Shown one piece after another: positions 55,539-64,000 of a stretch of DNA of 64,000 bases. Numbering within the stretch: the stretch's first letter is position 1; each line of letters starts with the position of its first letter. This DNA comes from Streptomyces triculaminicus. Lineage in GTDB: Bacteria; Actinomycetota; Actinomycetes; Streptomycetales; Streptomycetaceae. The position numbers and the translations under genes are program-made. The notes beneath the pieces are model-generated. The model saw only the letters and a list, made by a program, of their open reading frames with translations. It ran no database searches and was not told the origin of the DNA. Where the stretch lies: NCBI RefSeq assembly GCF_017349075.1, contig NZ_JAFMOF010000001.1, forward strand, positions 2,046,001-2,110,000. The letters are read 5' to 3'.

Positions 55539-58500
55539 TCAGTCGAACCAGCGGTCCCGCGCCAGCTCCTCCGTCCGGGAGGAGTCCTCCAGCAGTGCCG
55601 CCGCCTCGAACCGCCGCGCCCACGCCCCGGCCGCCCAGGCCAGGCCCGCCGCCACGCCCTCCAGCGTCGCCGCGTGCAGCACCCCGTCCGGGCCCAGACG
55701 CCAGTCCAGCTCGACGCCGTCGACCACGAGCTCCTCGTGCTCGACATACGTCGCCGGCGCCCCCGGCAGCAGCACCCGCACACCCTCCGGAACGTCCCGG
55801 ACCTCGCCCTCGCCGGCCGCCACGACCCCCGGCACGGTCTCCCCGAGCCGGCGCACCTGCAGCAGTTCGGCCAGCTCGCCCGCCAGCTCCGGCCGCACCG
55901 GCAGCAGGGCGATCCCCTCCGCCAGCGGCAGCAGGTCCGGGGCGTCCGCGACGACCGCGTCCGCGGCGTCCACGACCCGCACCTCGCCGTCGACGACCGC
56001 CCGCAGATCGTCCGGAAGGGTCACCTCCGACGGGTCCATCCCGGCCAGCCCCCCGTACAGCCCGTGCAGCTGCGCCGGGCCCACCGGGAGCTCCGGGTCC
56101 GCCAGGCGGGTCAGCAGCTCCGCCGCGCCCCCGGGCTCGTCCAGCAGGGCGGCCACCGAGGTCCGCACCCCCAGCGCCCGCAGCACCTGCTCGTCCGCGA
56201 GGCCGCCCGCGTCCGCCGCCTCGTACAGCCCCGCCAGCAGCGGGTCGCCGCCCTCCACCCGCAGCCCGGCGGGCCGGCGCCCGTCCAGAACCGGGTGCCC
56301 ACGCAGCCACCAGGCGGTGTACGGGCGTACGGACTCGGTCGTACCGTCCGGCAGCAGCACCCGCACCGGCGCGGTCAGCGCGTCCCGCAGCGGCGGCCGG
56401 GACAGCATGGCCAGCACCCGCGGCCAGGCGTCGTCGTCCACCAGGTCGAGGTCCCGTACGGCCACGACCTCCGTGGCGACCGGCGGCACCGGGGTGTCCG
56501 GCAGCCGGTCCAGCACGTCCTCGCACCACACGTCCACCGCGTCCAGCAGCCCGACGTCGTCCGGCTCGGCGAAGTCGCCGTCGCGCGGCTCCAGTTCGTC
56601 CGGGTCCAGGACGACGTCCGTGGCCCGCACGAGCGCGAAGTCCGCCAGCACGCCGACCGCCGTCAGCGGCTGCTCGCCCCACCGCTCGACGAGCTCGGCG
56701 TCGCACGCGGCGAGCTCACCCGGACGGATGACCGACTCGAACGCGCTGCCGGGCAACACGAGTTCACCGGCCGGCGCCAGCTCGCCGTCCTCGTCCGGAA
56801 GCGCGAGGGCGCCGAGCCACGGCTCGTCGCCCGGCGCGAGATCGGCGTCGCGCACCAGCGTGAGGACCACCTCGACCAGCGCGTCGGCGTCCAGCCCCTC
56901 CTCGTCCCAGACGTCCTCCGCGTCCAGCGACCCCGCGACCGCCGCCCGCACCTGAGGCGTCGTCAGGACGGCACGCGGGGAACTCGGCGTCGCGCCGAGC
57001 TTCTCCAGCAGCGGATGGGCCGCGTCCGGATGGGCGACCTTCAGCCCCAGCCGCGACAGCCGCTCCGAACCCGTCGTGTCGGCCGGCGGAAGCAGCACCT
57101 GCCGGGGCCCGATGGCCGTACGGCCGTCGGCGAGCGGCACGGGCAGACCGGTCAGCCGGTCCGGGTCGACGCCGGCGAGGCTGTCGTACAGCCTCCACCA
57201 CCAGGTCGCCGGCCGCTCGGCCCCGGCGAGACGGTCGATCGCCTCACCGAGCGGCACCCGGGCCACGCCCAGCGCCCGGAGCTCCTGGCGGCGCTCGAGC
57301 CCGGCGGGCAGCAGGTTGGGGAACAGCTCGCCCAGCACCGCGACGGTCTCCGCCCCGGCACCCTCCACGACCTCGGCGTACACCGGACGCAGGGCGACCC
57401 GCTCACCGCCGCCCGGCCCGCCCGGGGCCAGGGCGTCGTCCCAGCTCTGCGTGGCGGCGTCCGGGCCCTCCGTCCAGGGGATGCCCTCGATGCCGCCGCC
57501 CAGGGCCGGCGCGGGCTCGCCGCCGACGTCCGTGACCGAGGCCGCGCTCGGCAGGAACGGCACGCGCGGCAGCCGCTCCAGCACCAGGCGGCGCAGCTCG
57601 GCGTCCAGCACGCCGGTGGCCAGCGGGGCCGGGACCAGGTCGAGGGTGCCGGTGGAGACCGGGTGCCAGTCGCGGAGCAGGTCCGCGTAGGCCTCGGCGG
57701 CGCGCTCGGTGAGGAAGGCGGTCAGCGGGCCGGGCGCCGTGTGCCGGCGCGTCGGCTCGAGCGGGAAGGTGGCGATGAGCAGGCCCGGCAGGCCCAACGG
57801 CTCGTCCGTGGGGGTCGGGGCGTGCAGGACCGGGGCGGTACGCGGCCGCTCCGGCGCGCCGTCCGGGCCGGCCGGGACCGCCCAGGTCACCGACCAGTGG
57901 GGGCGCAGCCGCTCCTCGACGGGGCGGTCGGCCAGAAGCGCGGCGTCCAGCGGGCCGCCGGCCTGCTCCACGCGCCAGCGCGTGGGGACCGGGCGGGCGG
58001 AGTCGTCGATGACGACGTACGGGCCCTCCTGGCGGCGCGTCAGCGTACGGACGACGCCGTCCGGCGTCTCGACGACGACCTCGGCCAGCCCCGGCAGGGT
58101 CAGCAGCAGCGCGTCGTCGACGCCCGCGAGCAGGCGCGCGGTCAGATCCTCGGCCGCGCCGTCGCGCAGCGGAAGGACGACGACGGTGTCATAGCCGTCC
58201 GGCGCCGCGCCCTCGGCCGGGAAGGGCATGCGCAGCAGCGGCACATGGCCCTCGCGGCGGCGCAGCTCGCCCCCGAGTCCCGGGCTGCCGAACGCCGCGT
58301 CCTCGGCGAGGGCGCGGGCCTCGGTCAGGGACCAGCGGACGCCGCCGGTGCGGCCGACGATCGCGGGCTCGTCACTGACCGCCAGCACGGCCGCGAAGCC
58401 GACGCCGAAACGGCCGACGGCCCGGCTCTCGTCGTCGCGCTTGGCCGACGCGCGCAGCGTGGACAGCGACTCGACGCCCGTGGCGTCCAGGGGAACGCCC

Positions 58501-58766
58501 GTGTTGGCGGCGGCCAGGGTGGCGGGCGCTCCGGCGCCCGCCACGTGCAGGGTGAGGCGCAGACGGCCGGGCACGCCGGCGCGGGCCGCCGCGTCCGCGG
58601 CGTTCTGGGCGAGCTCCACCACGAGGCGGTCGCGGTACCCGCCGAGGGCGAGGTCCTCCTCGGCGTTGGCGTCCTCCCGGAACCGCGCGGGCGAGGTAAC
58701 CCACGCGTCCAGCACGCCGCGCCGCAGCCGCGCGGTCCCGAACGGATCCACTCCGGTGCCGGTCAC
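55539..58766 (-). CDS. Large sacsin/Hsp90-like GHKL ATPase protein
   Basis: 1075 residues. The N-terminal about 200 residues match the sacsin/Hsp90-type ATP-binding domain: VVELAQNAADAAAR (N box with Glu and Asn), ANTGVPLDATGVESLSTLRASAKR, and VGRFGVGFAAVLAVSD (G2 box). The remaining about 850 residues are acidic, Leu/Val/Pro-rich, with no second recognised domain. A chaperone-like or DNA-repair-like role is possible but unproven. The GTG at 58766 has GGGAGACGAC upstream. The frame runs on to 58958 through a 5-residue repeat that I reject as coding. Confidence 0.85.
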   Translation of the reverse strand: MTGTGVDPFGTARLRRGVLDAWVTSPARFREDANAEEDLALGGYRDRLVVELAQNAADAAARAGVPGRLRLTLHVAGAGAPATLAAANTGVPLDATGVESLSTLRASAKRDDESRAVGRFGVGFAAVLAVSDEPAIVGRTGGVRWSLTEARALAEDAAFGSPGLGGELRRREGHVPLLRMPFPAEGAAPDGYDTVVVLPLRDGAAEDLTARLLAGVDDALLLTLPGLAEVVVETPDGVVRTLTRRQEGPYVVIDDSARPVPTRWRVEQAGGPLDAALLADRPVEERLRPHWSVTWAVPAGPDGAPERPRTAPVLHAPTPTDEPLGLPGLLIATFPLEPTRRHTAPGPLTAFLTERAAEAYADLLRDWHPVSTGTLDLVPAPLATGVLDAELRRLVLERLPRVPFLPSAASVTDVGGEPAPALGGGIEGIPWTEGPDAATQSWDDALAPGGPGGGERVALRPVYAEVVEGAGAETVAVLGELFPNLLPAGLERRQELRALGVARVPLGEAIDRLAGAERPATWWWRLYDSLAGVDPDRLTGLPVPLADGRTAIGPRQVLLPPADTTGSERLSRLGLKVAHPDAAHPLLEKLGATPSSPRAVLTTPQVRAAVAGSLDAEDVWDEEGLDADALVEVVLTLVRDADLAPGDEPWLGALALPDEDGELAPAGELVLPGSAFESVIRPGELAACDAELVERWGEQPLTAVGVLADFALVRATDVVLDPDELEPRDGDFAEPDDVGLLDAVDVWCEDVLDRLPDTPVPPVATEVVAVRDLDLVDDDAWPRVLAMLSRPPLRDALTAPVRVLLPDGTTESVRPYTAWWLRGHPVLDGRRPAGLRVEGGDPLLAGLYEAADAGGLADEQVLRALGVRTSVAALLDEPGGAAELLTRLADPELPVGPAQLHGLYGGLAGMDPSEVTLPDDLRAVVDGEVRVVDAADAVVADAPDLLPLAEGIALLPVRPELAGELAELLQVRRLGETVPGVVAAGEGEVRDVPEGVRVLLPGAPATYVEHEELVVDGVELDWRLGPDGVLHAATLEGVAAGLAWAAGAWARRFEAAALLEDSSRTEELARDRWFD

Positions 58767-58845
58767 GTCTTGTCGTCTCCCTGGGAGTGGTGCCGTTGCC
58801 TTTGCGGCTGAACGTACAGCGCGGGTGGGGGTGCGTGGTGGGGCG

Positions 58846-58898
58846 GGGCCGGGTCGGTGTGGGCCGGGTCGGTGTGGGCCGGGTCGGTGTGGGCCGGG
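58846..58898. repeat. 15-base tandem repeat, 3.5 copies
   Basis: Unit GGGCCGGGTCGGTGT at 58846-58860, 58861-58875, 58876-58890 and a partial copy to 58898. It lies upstream of the sacsin-like gene start and would encode a His-Arg-Pro-Gly-Pro repeat if translated. Confidence 0.9.
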
Positions 58899-58914
58899 CC
58901 CTTCCGGGGCTGGA

Positions 58915-58973
58915 TTATTTACGGCCCGGAGCCCTCTGACGCGATGGTCGCCCCGCACTTGGGCCGCAAATAA
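58915..58973. repeat. 13-base inverted repeat, one mismatch
   Basis: TTATTTACGGCCC (58915-58927) and GGGCCGCAAATAA (58961-58973). The AT-rich TTATTT core is rare in this background. It sits in the likely promoter region of the sacsin-like gene. Confidence 0.7.
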
Positions 58974-59153
58974 CCCTTACGCCCCTACCAGGAACCGTCC
59001 CACCCCGCCCCGGCCCCGCCCCACCACGCAGGGGAGGTCGGGTAGGCCCAAGTCCAGGTCACCGCGCCAGTACGCACGCGGAGGCCCGCCCACCCTGGGG
59101 ACCGGCCCGCACCCTGGTGGCCGACCCGCGCCGCCCCGTCGACGTGACGGGAG

Positions 59154-59289
59154 GGGGTCGGGGGCGCAGGAGGGTGTTCCGGAATGCTGCCGGATATTTG
59201 TGGGCCCAATGTGAGGGCACTCAATGCGCGAGACGGTGACGGGCCCGTAAATATCCGATTCCGGAACACCCTCCGGAGCCCCCGGCCCC
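59154..59289. repeat. Long imperfect inverted repeat (MITE-like or terminator)
   Basis: The left arm at 59154-59207 is mirrored at 59241-59289. The inner core GGAGGGTGTTCCGGAAT is identical in both arms, followed by GGATATTT and GGGCCC, with one five- to six-base indel. The spacer is 33 bases. It lies downstream of the DUF3027 stop codon, so it could end that transcript. Confidence 0.7.
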
Positions 59290-59330
59290 CGCACCACGAC
59301 AACGGCGCTCAGCCCAAGGCGCCCGACGAC

Positions 59331-60236
59331 TCAGGCGTGCCCGAGGTCGTCCTCGTCCTCCGCCTCCGACGGCTCAGACTCCCGCAGCGGGAACTCGTCC
59401 ACCAGCGTCTCGTCCACAACCGGCGGCGCCGGCCGCGGCGCCTTCGGCATCACGGCCGCCTCCGAGTGCCCACCGCACCCGTACGCCAGGGACACCACGT
59501 GCCCGTCCGCCGGACCGAACTCGTTGCCGCAGATGCCGAAAGCCTGGCCGAGGGAGCCCCCGATCGGCACGAGGAAGCCGCAGCTGACGCAGGGGGCCGG
59601 GGCGGCCTGGGCCATGGCGGTCTTGGTGCCGTGGGTCTCGTCCCAGCGGTCGGCGGCCGTGTGCAGTCCGTAGCGGGAGAGGACCCGGGCACGACGCAGG
59701 CCCAGTTCCTCGGCGAGGGCGGTGATGGAGCCGCGCGCGGGGGCGGTCGGCTGGGCGGAGGGCGGCCCGGCGGAGACCTCGGCGTCCTCGGAGTCGGCGA
59801 GGGCGGCCATCTCGGCGGAGACGGCGGAGTTCGGCGGCGGGGTCTCGTCGCCGGTCCAGCCGGGTTCCAGGCGGGGGTCGTCGGCCTGGGTGGGCAGGAG
59901 GTCGCCGGGGCCCATGTCGCCGGGGCGCAGGCGTTCGCTCCAGGGCACCCATTCGGGGGCGAGGAGGGCGTCGGGGCCGGGCAGCAGGACGGTCTCGTCG
60001 AGGGTGACGTGCTTGGCACGGGAGGCGCGGGCGACGGTGACGGCCCAGCGCCAGCCGCGGTAGCCGGGGTCGTCGCAGGCGAAGTAGTGGGTGACGACGC
60101 GGTCCCCGTCGGCGACGACCTCGACGTGGTCGCCGACCTTTCCGGGCAGCGCGGCTTCCTCGGCCGCCGCCCGGGCGAGTTCGACCGCCTCGGCGCACAG
60201 GCGGTCCGGGGTACGGCTTCGCATCGCAGCACTCAC
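59331..60236 (-). CDS. DUF3027 protein
   Basis: 301 residues. RTPDRLCAEAVELARAAAEE and the HYFACDDPGYRGWRWAVTVAR core match DUF3027. A C-terminal cysteine set (CVSCGFLVPIGGSLGQAFGICGNEF ... YGCGGHSEA) may bind zinc. The tail is strongly acidic (SEPSEAEDEDD). Function unknown. GTG at 60236 used; ATG at 60224 is an alternative. Divergent from the MFS gene. Confidence 0.85.
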   Translation of the reverse strand: MSAAMRSRTPDRLCAEAVELARAAAEEAALPGKVGDHVEVVADGDRVVTHYFACDDPGYRGWRWAVTVARASRAKHVTLDETVLLPGPDALLAPEWVPWSERLRPGDMGPGDLLPTQADDPRLEPGWTGDETPPPNSAVSAEMAALADSEDAEVSAGPPSAQPTAPARGSITALAEELGLRRARVLSRYGLHTAADRWDETHGTKTAMAQAAPAPCVSCGFLVPIGGSLGQAFGICGNEFGPADGHVVSLAYGCGGHSEAAVMPKAPRPAPPVVDETLVDEFPLRESEPSEAEDEDDLGHA

Positions 60237-60550
60237 AAGAATCGATTCTCTCTTCCACGCCGTCTCACGAGTGCGCCAGCCGAACGGTCGGGGCCGCGGA
60301 CGGAGCGGACCGGGGGACCGCGTCGACGTCCGCGCCCGAACGGCCTCGGGCGCACCTGTCATCACCCATTCTGCGGGATCTGGACTCGAGGTGCGGCCAA
60401 AGCGGCGACCGGTGGCGCGCTACGCACGCTACCCCGCGCGGCCGCCCGGGGGATACCCGGGCTTCGGCGAGCCCCCGACAAGGTGCCGGGCGCGCCCCGC
60501 TGATACCCCGAAAGTGCCCTGCCCGGTGCCAGTTGGGGCAGTATGGCGTG
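60237..60550. other. Divergent promoter region between DUF3027 and the MFS gene
   Basis: 314 bases. The one clear structure is the stem GCCCGGG-GGATA-CCCGGGC (60444-60462). No ORF with family sequence or good ribosome-binding site is seen. Confidence 0.45.
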
Positions 60551-61933
60551 GTGGGAGCCATCCGGTCAGCCGAAGGCGGTCCGCTCCGCCGTACGGTCCG
60601 GGGCGCGGGCCGGGTGCTGCGCGCGCCCTTCGCGGGGGCGGCCCGGGGGGTCCGCCGGGCGACGCACGCGCATGGCGCGGGCGAGTCCGGGCTGGGGAAG
60701 CTGATCGAGCTGCACGCCGTGAATTCGGCGGGCGACATGATGATCACCATCGCCCTGGCCTCGACGGTCTTCTTCTCGGTGCCGACGGACCAGGCGCGCG
60801 GGCGGGTGGCGCTGTACCTGGCGGTGACGATGGCGCCGTTCACGCTGCTGGCGCCGGTGATCGGTCCGCTGCTGGACCGGATCCCGCATGGCCGCAGGGC
60901 GGCGATGGCGGGCTCGATGCTGACGCGGGCGCTGCTGGCGCTGATGATGTCGGACGCGGTGGCGAGCGGTGGGCTGGAGCTGTATCCGGCGGCGCTGGGC
61001 GTGCTGGTGGCGTCGAAGGCGTACGGGGTGGTGCGCTCGGCGGTGGTGCCGCGGCTGCTGCCGCCGCGGATCGCGCTGGTGAAGGCGAATTCCCGGGTGA
61101 CGCTCGGGGGCCTGCTGGCCACGGGCGTGGCGGCCCCGCTGGGTGCGGGGCTGCATCAGCTGGGGCCGGCGTATCCGTTGTACGGGGCGTGCGCGGTGTT
61201 CGCGTTCGGTACGTATCTGTCGTTGTCGCTGCCGCACAAGGTGGACTCGGCGAAGGGCGAGGCCCGGGCCCGGCTGACGGCGGACGGGCCGGTGCGGCAG
61301 CCGGCCCGGCGGCGCAAGGCCGGCAGGCGGCCGCGGCCGGGGCTGCGCACGGTGGGGTCGTCGGTGCTGCACGGGCTGCAGGCGAACGGCTCGCTGCGGA
61401 TGCTGTCGGGGTTCCTGACGTTCTTTCTGGCGTTCCTGCTGCGGGTGCATCCGCTGGGCGGGCTGAGCCCGGCGTTCTCGCTGGGGGTGGTCGCGATCGC
61501 GGCGGGCGCCGGCAACGCCCTGGGCACGGCGATAGGGGCGCTGCTGCGTTCGCGGGGGCCGGAGAAGATGATCGCGCTGGTGCTGACGGCGGCGCTGGGG
61601 ACGACGATAGTGGCGGCCGTGCTGTACAGCGCGTTCTTCGTGGTGGTGGTGGCGGCGGTCGCGGGGATCTCGCAGGCGCTGGGCAAGCAGTCGCTGGACG
61701 CGTTGATCCAGCGGGATGTGCCGGAGGAGGTGCGGACGTCCGCTTTCGCCCGTTCGGAGACTTTGCTGCAGATGTGCTGGGTGGTGGGCGGGGCGATCGG
61801 GATCCTGCTGCCGCTGAACGGCGTGGTGGGGATGTCGGTGGCGGCGGGCTTCCTGGCACTGGGCGCGGCCACTGCCGTACGGGGCCTGCTGACGGCGGCC
61901 CGGCGCGGCTCGCCGCACCCGCGCGTGGCCTGA
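60551..61933 (+). CDS. MFS transporter
   Basis: About 460 residues, roughly 12 membrane segments after a basic N-terminal stretch (VRRATHAHGAGESGLGKLIELHAVN). MFS loop LLDRIPHGRRAAMAGSMLTRALL and the second-half segments are evident. Substrate unknown; Streptomyces members beside DUF3027 are poorly characterised. The GTG at 60551 is preferred, with GTG at 60548 and TTG at 60533 as alternatives. Confidence 0.85.
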   Translation: MGAIRSAEGGPLRRTVRGAGRVLRAPFAGAARGVRRATHAHGAGESGLGKLIELHAVNSAGDMMITIALASTVFFSVPTDQARGRVALYLAVTMAPFTLLAPVIGPLLDRIPHGRRAAMAGSMLTRALLALMMSDAVASGGLELYPAALGVLVASKAYGVVRSAVVPRLLPPRIALVKANSRVTLGGLLATGVAAPLGAGLHQLGPAYPLYGACAVFAFGTYLSLSLPHKVDSAKGEARARLTADGPVRQPARRRKAGRRPRPGLRTVGSSVLHGLQANGSLRMLSGFLTFFLAFLLRVHPLGGLSPAFSLGVVAIAAGAGNALGTAIGALLRSRGPEKMIALVLTAALGTTIVAAVLYSAFFVVVVAAVAGISQALGKQSLDALIQRDVPEEVRTSAFARSETLLQMCWVVGGAIGILLPLNGVVGMSVAAGFLALGAATAVRGLLTAARRGSPHPRVA

Positions 61934-61959
61934 GCGGAGGGGCCCGATAGCCTGCCCGC

Positions 61960-62436
61960 ATGACCGCTGCGATTTTCCGGGGCAAGCGCCGCCGCGCCGC
62001 TGCCGCCGTCGGTGCCGTGACCTTCGGGCTCATCGCCCTCTCCGCCTGCGACAAGCCGACTCCGCTGGCGACCGTGACCGTCGGTTCGACGACGGTGACC
62101 TCCGAGGCGGCCTGCTACAACGAGGGCGAGGCCGTGGCCAACGACAAGATCGTTGGCTGCATGAAGGAGGACTCCGGCAAGACCGTCAAGGCGGCCTTCG
62201 AGGACAAGGTCCGCTTCGGCGTCGACCCGAAGATCGCCGACGAGGGCTGGACGATCTTCATCAACGGCCAGCCGGCCGAGCAGGAGCCGAACAAGAAGAC
62301 CTACCGGACGATCCCGGCCAGCGCCTTCTTCTCCGGCGGCCAGGGCGGCGCCACCAAGGAGACCAAGGTCAGCATCGTGGAGACCAATTCGGGCAAGGCC
62401 CTGGGCGTCTGGAACTTCACCCTCGAGCGCGACTGA
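61960..62436 (+). CDS. DUF2771 lipoprotein
   Basis: 158 residues. Basic N-terminus (RGKRRRAAAAVG), hydrophobic stretch, then lipobox LSAC at about residue 30, so it is an outer-face lipoprotein. The mature part is beta-rich and fits DUF2771, with Cys in ACYNEGE and VGCMKED possibly forming a disulfide. Function unknown. It starts 26 bases after the MFS gene and 11 before mqnB, same strand, so it may share their transcript. Confidence 0.88.
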   Translation: MTAAIFRGKRRRAAAAVGAVTFGLIALSACDKPTPLATVTVGSTTVTSEAACYNEGEAVANDKIVGCMKEDSGKTVKAAFEDKVRFGVDPKIADEGWTIFINGQPAEQEPNKKTYRTIPASAFFSGGQGGATKETKVSIVETNSGKALGVWNFTLERD

Positions 62437-62447
62437 CGCCGCCGCCG

Positions 62448-63173
62448 ATGCGTGTTCTCGTCGTCACCGCCGTCCCGGCCGAACGTGACGCCGTGACGGC
62501 CGCGGCCGGACCGCCTCCCCGGGAGGTCCGGCTGCCCGGTGGCACCCTGCTGCACCGGGTGCGGCCGGGCGACGCCGACGGGCCGGTGCTGGACGTGCTG
62601 GCCGCGGGCGTGGGCCCCGCCGCCGCCGCGGCGGGGGCGGCGACGGCGCTGACGGCCGCCGCGGTGACCGGCGAGCCCTACGAGCTGGTGGTCGCCGCCG
62701 GCATCGCGGGCGGCTTCGCGCCCCGCGCGGCGCTGGGCGGCGTGGTGGTCTCCGACACGATCGTGGCCCCGGACCTGGGCGCGCAGTCGAGCGACGGCGG
62801 TTTCCTGTCCCTGGACGAGCTGGGCTTCGGTGTGATCGAGCACCGGGTGCCGGAGCGGCTCGCGCGGACGGTGGCCGAGGCGACCGGCGGGGTGCGCGGC
62901 GCCGTGCTGACCGTGACGTCGGCGACCGGCACCGCCGAGCGGGCCGCGGAGCTGACGGCGCGCCACCCGGACGCGGTGGCGGAGGGCATGGAGGGCTTCG
63001 GCGTGGCCGAGGCGGCCGTGGCGCACCGGGTGCCGGTGGTGGAGCTGCGCGCGGTCTCGAACGCCGTGGGGCCCCGCGACCGGGGCGCGTGGCGGATCGG
63101 CGCGGCGCTGACCGCGCTCACCGGCGCCTTCCGCCGGCTCTCCCCCGTACTCGAACCGGAGGTGCTGACGTGA
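62448..63173 (+). CDS. mqnB: Futalosine hydrolase
   Basis: 241 residues of nucleosidase (MTA/SAH-like) fold: VVAAGIAGGFAPRAALGGVVVSD, then EGMEGFGVAEAAV (purine-site Glu and Met) and RAVSNAVGPRDRGAWRI. It cleaves hypoxanthine from futalosine to give dehypoxanthine futalosine in the futalosine menaquinone pathway. Its last codons overlap the mqnD start (GTGA at 63170). Confidence 0.93.
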   Translation: MRVLVVTAVPAERDAVTAAAGPPPREVRLPGGTLLHRVRPGDADGPVLDVLAAGVGPAAAAAGAATALTAAAVTGEPYELVVAAGIAGGFAPRAALGGVVVSDTIVAPDLGAQSSDGGFLSLDELGFGVIEHRVPERLARTVAEATGGVRGAVLTVTSATGTAERAAELTARHPDAVAEGMEGFGVAEAAVAHRVPVVELRAVSNAVGPRDRGAWRIGAALTALTGAFRRLSPVLEPEVLT

Positions 63174-64000
63174 GCGGCCCGATCAAGATCGCTTATTCGC
63201 CCTGTCCGAACGACACGTTCGTCTTCGACGCCTGGGCGCACGGCCGGGTTCCGGGCGCTCCTGAGCTGGACGTGACGTTCGCCGACATCGACCTCACCAA
63301 CGGGATGGCCGAGCGCGGCGAGTTCGACGTACTGAAGGTGTCGTACGCCGTCCTGCCGTGGGTGCTGGACGAGTACGCGCTGCTGCCGTGCGGCGGGGCG
63401 CTGGGCCGGGGCTGCGGGCCGCTGGTGCTGACCCGTGAGGCGGCGAGCCCGGCGGATCTGGCCGGGAAGACCGTCGCGGTGCCGAGCGAGCGCTCGACGG
63501 CCTATCTGCTGTTCCGCCTGTGGGCCGCGGCCGAGGTGCCGGGCGGTGTCGGCGAGGTCGTCGTGCTGCCGTTCCACGAGATCATGCCGGCCGTGCGGGA
63601 CGGCAAGGTGGACGCGGGCCTGGTCATCCACGAAGCGCGGTTCACGTATCAGGACTACGGCCTCACCCGCCTCGCCGACATGGGCGAGCACTGGGAGGAG
63701 ACCACCACGCTGCCCATTCCGCTGGGCGCGATCATCGCCAAGCGGTCGCTGGGCGAGGAGACGCTGCGGGAGCTGGCCCGGGCGGCGCGGACGTCGGTGC
63801 GGATGGCCTGGGACGATCCGGAGGTCTCCCGGCCGTATGTGCTGGCGCACGCGCAGGAGATGGATCCGGCGGTCGCGGACGCGCACATCGGGCTGTACGT
63901 CAACGAATTCACGGCCGACCTCGGTGAGGCCGGCTACGCCGCGGTGCGCGGGCTGCTGACCCGCGCCGCGGCCGAGGGGCTCGTACCGCCCCTCGGGCCG
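63170..64000 (+). CDS. mqnD: 1,4-dihydroxy-6-naphthoate synthase (C-terminus beyond window)
   Basis: 277 residues visible; the frame is open to the window end. IAYSPCPNDTFVFDAWAHG is the MqnD signature. DIDLTNGMAERGEFDVLKVSYAVLP and VPSERSTAYLLFRLW shape the periplasmic-binding-protein-like pocket. It converts cyclic dehypoxanthine futalosine to 1,4-dihydroxy-6-naphthoate. Other mqn genes (mqnA, mqnC, mqnE) are not in the window. Start GTG at 63170, inside the mqnB stop. Confidence 0.94.
   Translation, partial: MSGPIKIAYSPCPNDTFVFDAWAHGRVPGAPELDVTFADIDLTNGMAERGEFDVLKVSYAVLPWVLDEYALLPCGGALGRGCGPLVLTREAASPADLAGKTVAVPSERSTAYLLFRLWAAAEVPGGVGEVVVLPFHEIMPAVRDGKVDAGLVIHEARFTYQDYGLTRLADMGEHWEETTTLPIPLGAIIAKRSLGEETLRELARAARTSVRMAWDDPEVSRPYVLAHAQEMDPAVADAHIGLYVNEFTADLGEAGYAAVRGLLTRAAAEGLVPPLGP

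Larger units (their letters stand above)
58767..59330. other. Intergenic region rich in direct and inverted repeats
   Basis: 564 bases between the sacsin-like gene and DUF3027, both on the minus strand. It contains a 15-base tandem repeat (58846-58898), a 13-base inverted repeat (58915-58973) and a long inverted repeat of about 50-base arms (59154-59289), each listed separately. Short ORFs in it overlap these repeats and lack ribosome-binding sites. Confidence 0.6.

Noticed and set aside
55674..58811. Plus-strand open frame of 1045 codons
   Set aside because: Antisense shadow of the sacsin-like gene; composition is Arg/Gln/His-rich without domains.
58977..59302. Two short minus-strand ORFs of about 105 codons
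   Set aside because: They run through the long inverted repeat, lack ribosome-binding sites and show no family sequence.

Overview
This is a 64 kb stretch of a high-GC actinobacterial chromosome, almost certainly Streptomyces. The evidence is very high third-position GC, frequent GTG starts, ATGA/GTGA stop-start overlaps, many regulators, mycothiol-type domains, a futalosine (mqn) menaquinone locus and a DmdR1-type iron regulator beside a UPF0309 SIS protein. From memory, not checked, the gene order resembles the S. coelicolor core segment that holds mqnB/mqnD, serC, the second citrate synthase, dmdR1 and purU. There is no phage, plasmid, CRISPR array or secondary-metabolite cluster, so this looks like core chromosome with small accessory elements.

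Layout. 1-8.9 kb: 5' end of a Ser/Thr kinase gene, tRNA-Arg(ACG), a winged-helix protein with an apparent frameshift, a secreted M64 peptidase, a proline-iminopeptidase-like hydrolase, an XRE/TPR regulator, a lipoprotein metallopeptidase and a NarL-type two-component pair. 8.9-17.7 kb: STAS protein, ECF sigma factor with a zinc-finger/MDMPI anti-sigma-like partner, purU, an unknown protein, a multiply frameshifted repeat-rich membrane protein, a large TPR-like regulator and a prim-pol domain protein. 17.8-24.9 kb: two-gene ABC exporter, a frameshifted FAD monooxygenase, an alpha/beta-hydrolase lacking its nucleophile, dmdR1 and the SIS protein. 25-31.3 kb: PAS protein, an unannotated structured-RNA locus, pdxH, citrate synthase, a secreted propeller protein and serC.

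31.4-42.8 kb: a large FAD/Fe-S oxidoreductase, then a tight acyl-CoA catabolic operon (AtuA-like protein, carboxyltransferase, biotin carboxylase, acyl-CoA dehydrogenase, enoyl-CoA hydratase, TetR) preceded by a strong palindromic operator, then an SGNH hydrolase. 42.9-50.9 kb: aldo/keto reductase, YraQ-type permease, a tiny membrane protein, thpR, MFS exporter with MarR regulator, CPBP protease with a two-component system, and a MITE abutting the response-regulator stop codon. 50.9-64 kb: NCS2 purine permease, DUF2530, a CtpE-like P-type ATPase, DUF1059, a large sacsin/Hsp90-like ATPase, long inverted repeats, DUF3027, MFS, DUF2771 lipoprotein, mqnB and mqnD (cut by the window end).

Two points matter most. 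First, 26.51-26.82 kb, a gap without an annotated gene, holds a well-spaced promoter, a ribosome-binding site, a 12-codon ORF and two adjacent long RNA stems (9 bp and 15 bp), followed by what I recognise as a dispersed Streptomyces repeat. It is the best candidate here for an undescribed regulatory RNA. Second, three genes carry eight single-base indels, mostly in short C/G runs, that break otherwise intact frames. Either the consensus has homopolymer errors or these are fresh pseudogenes, and this needs settling before calling those genes dead.
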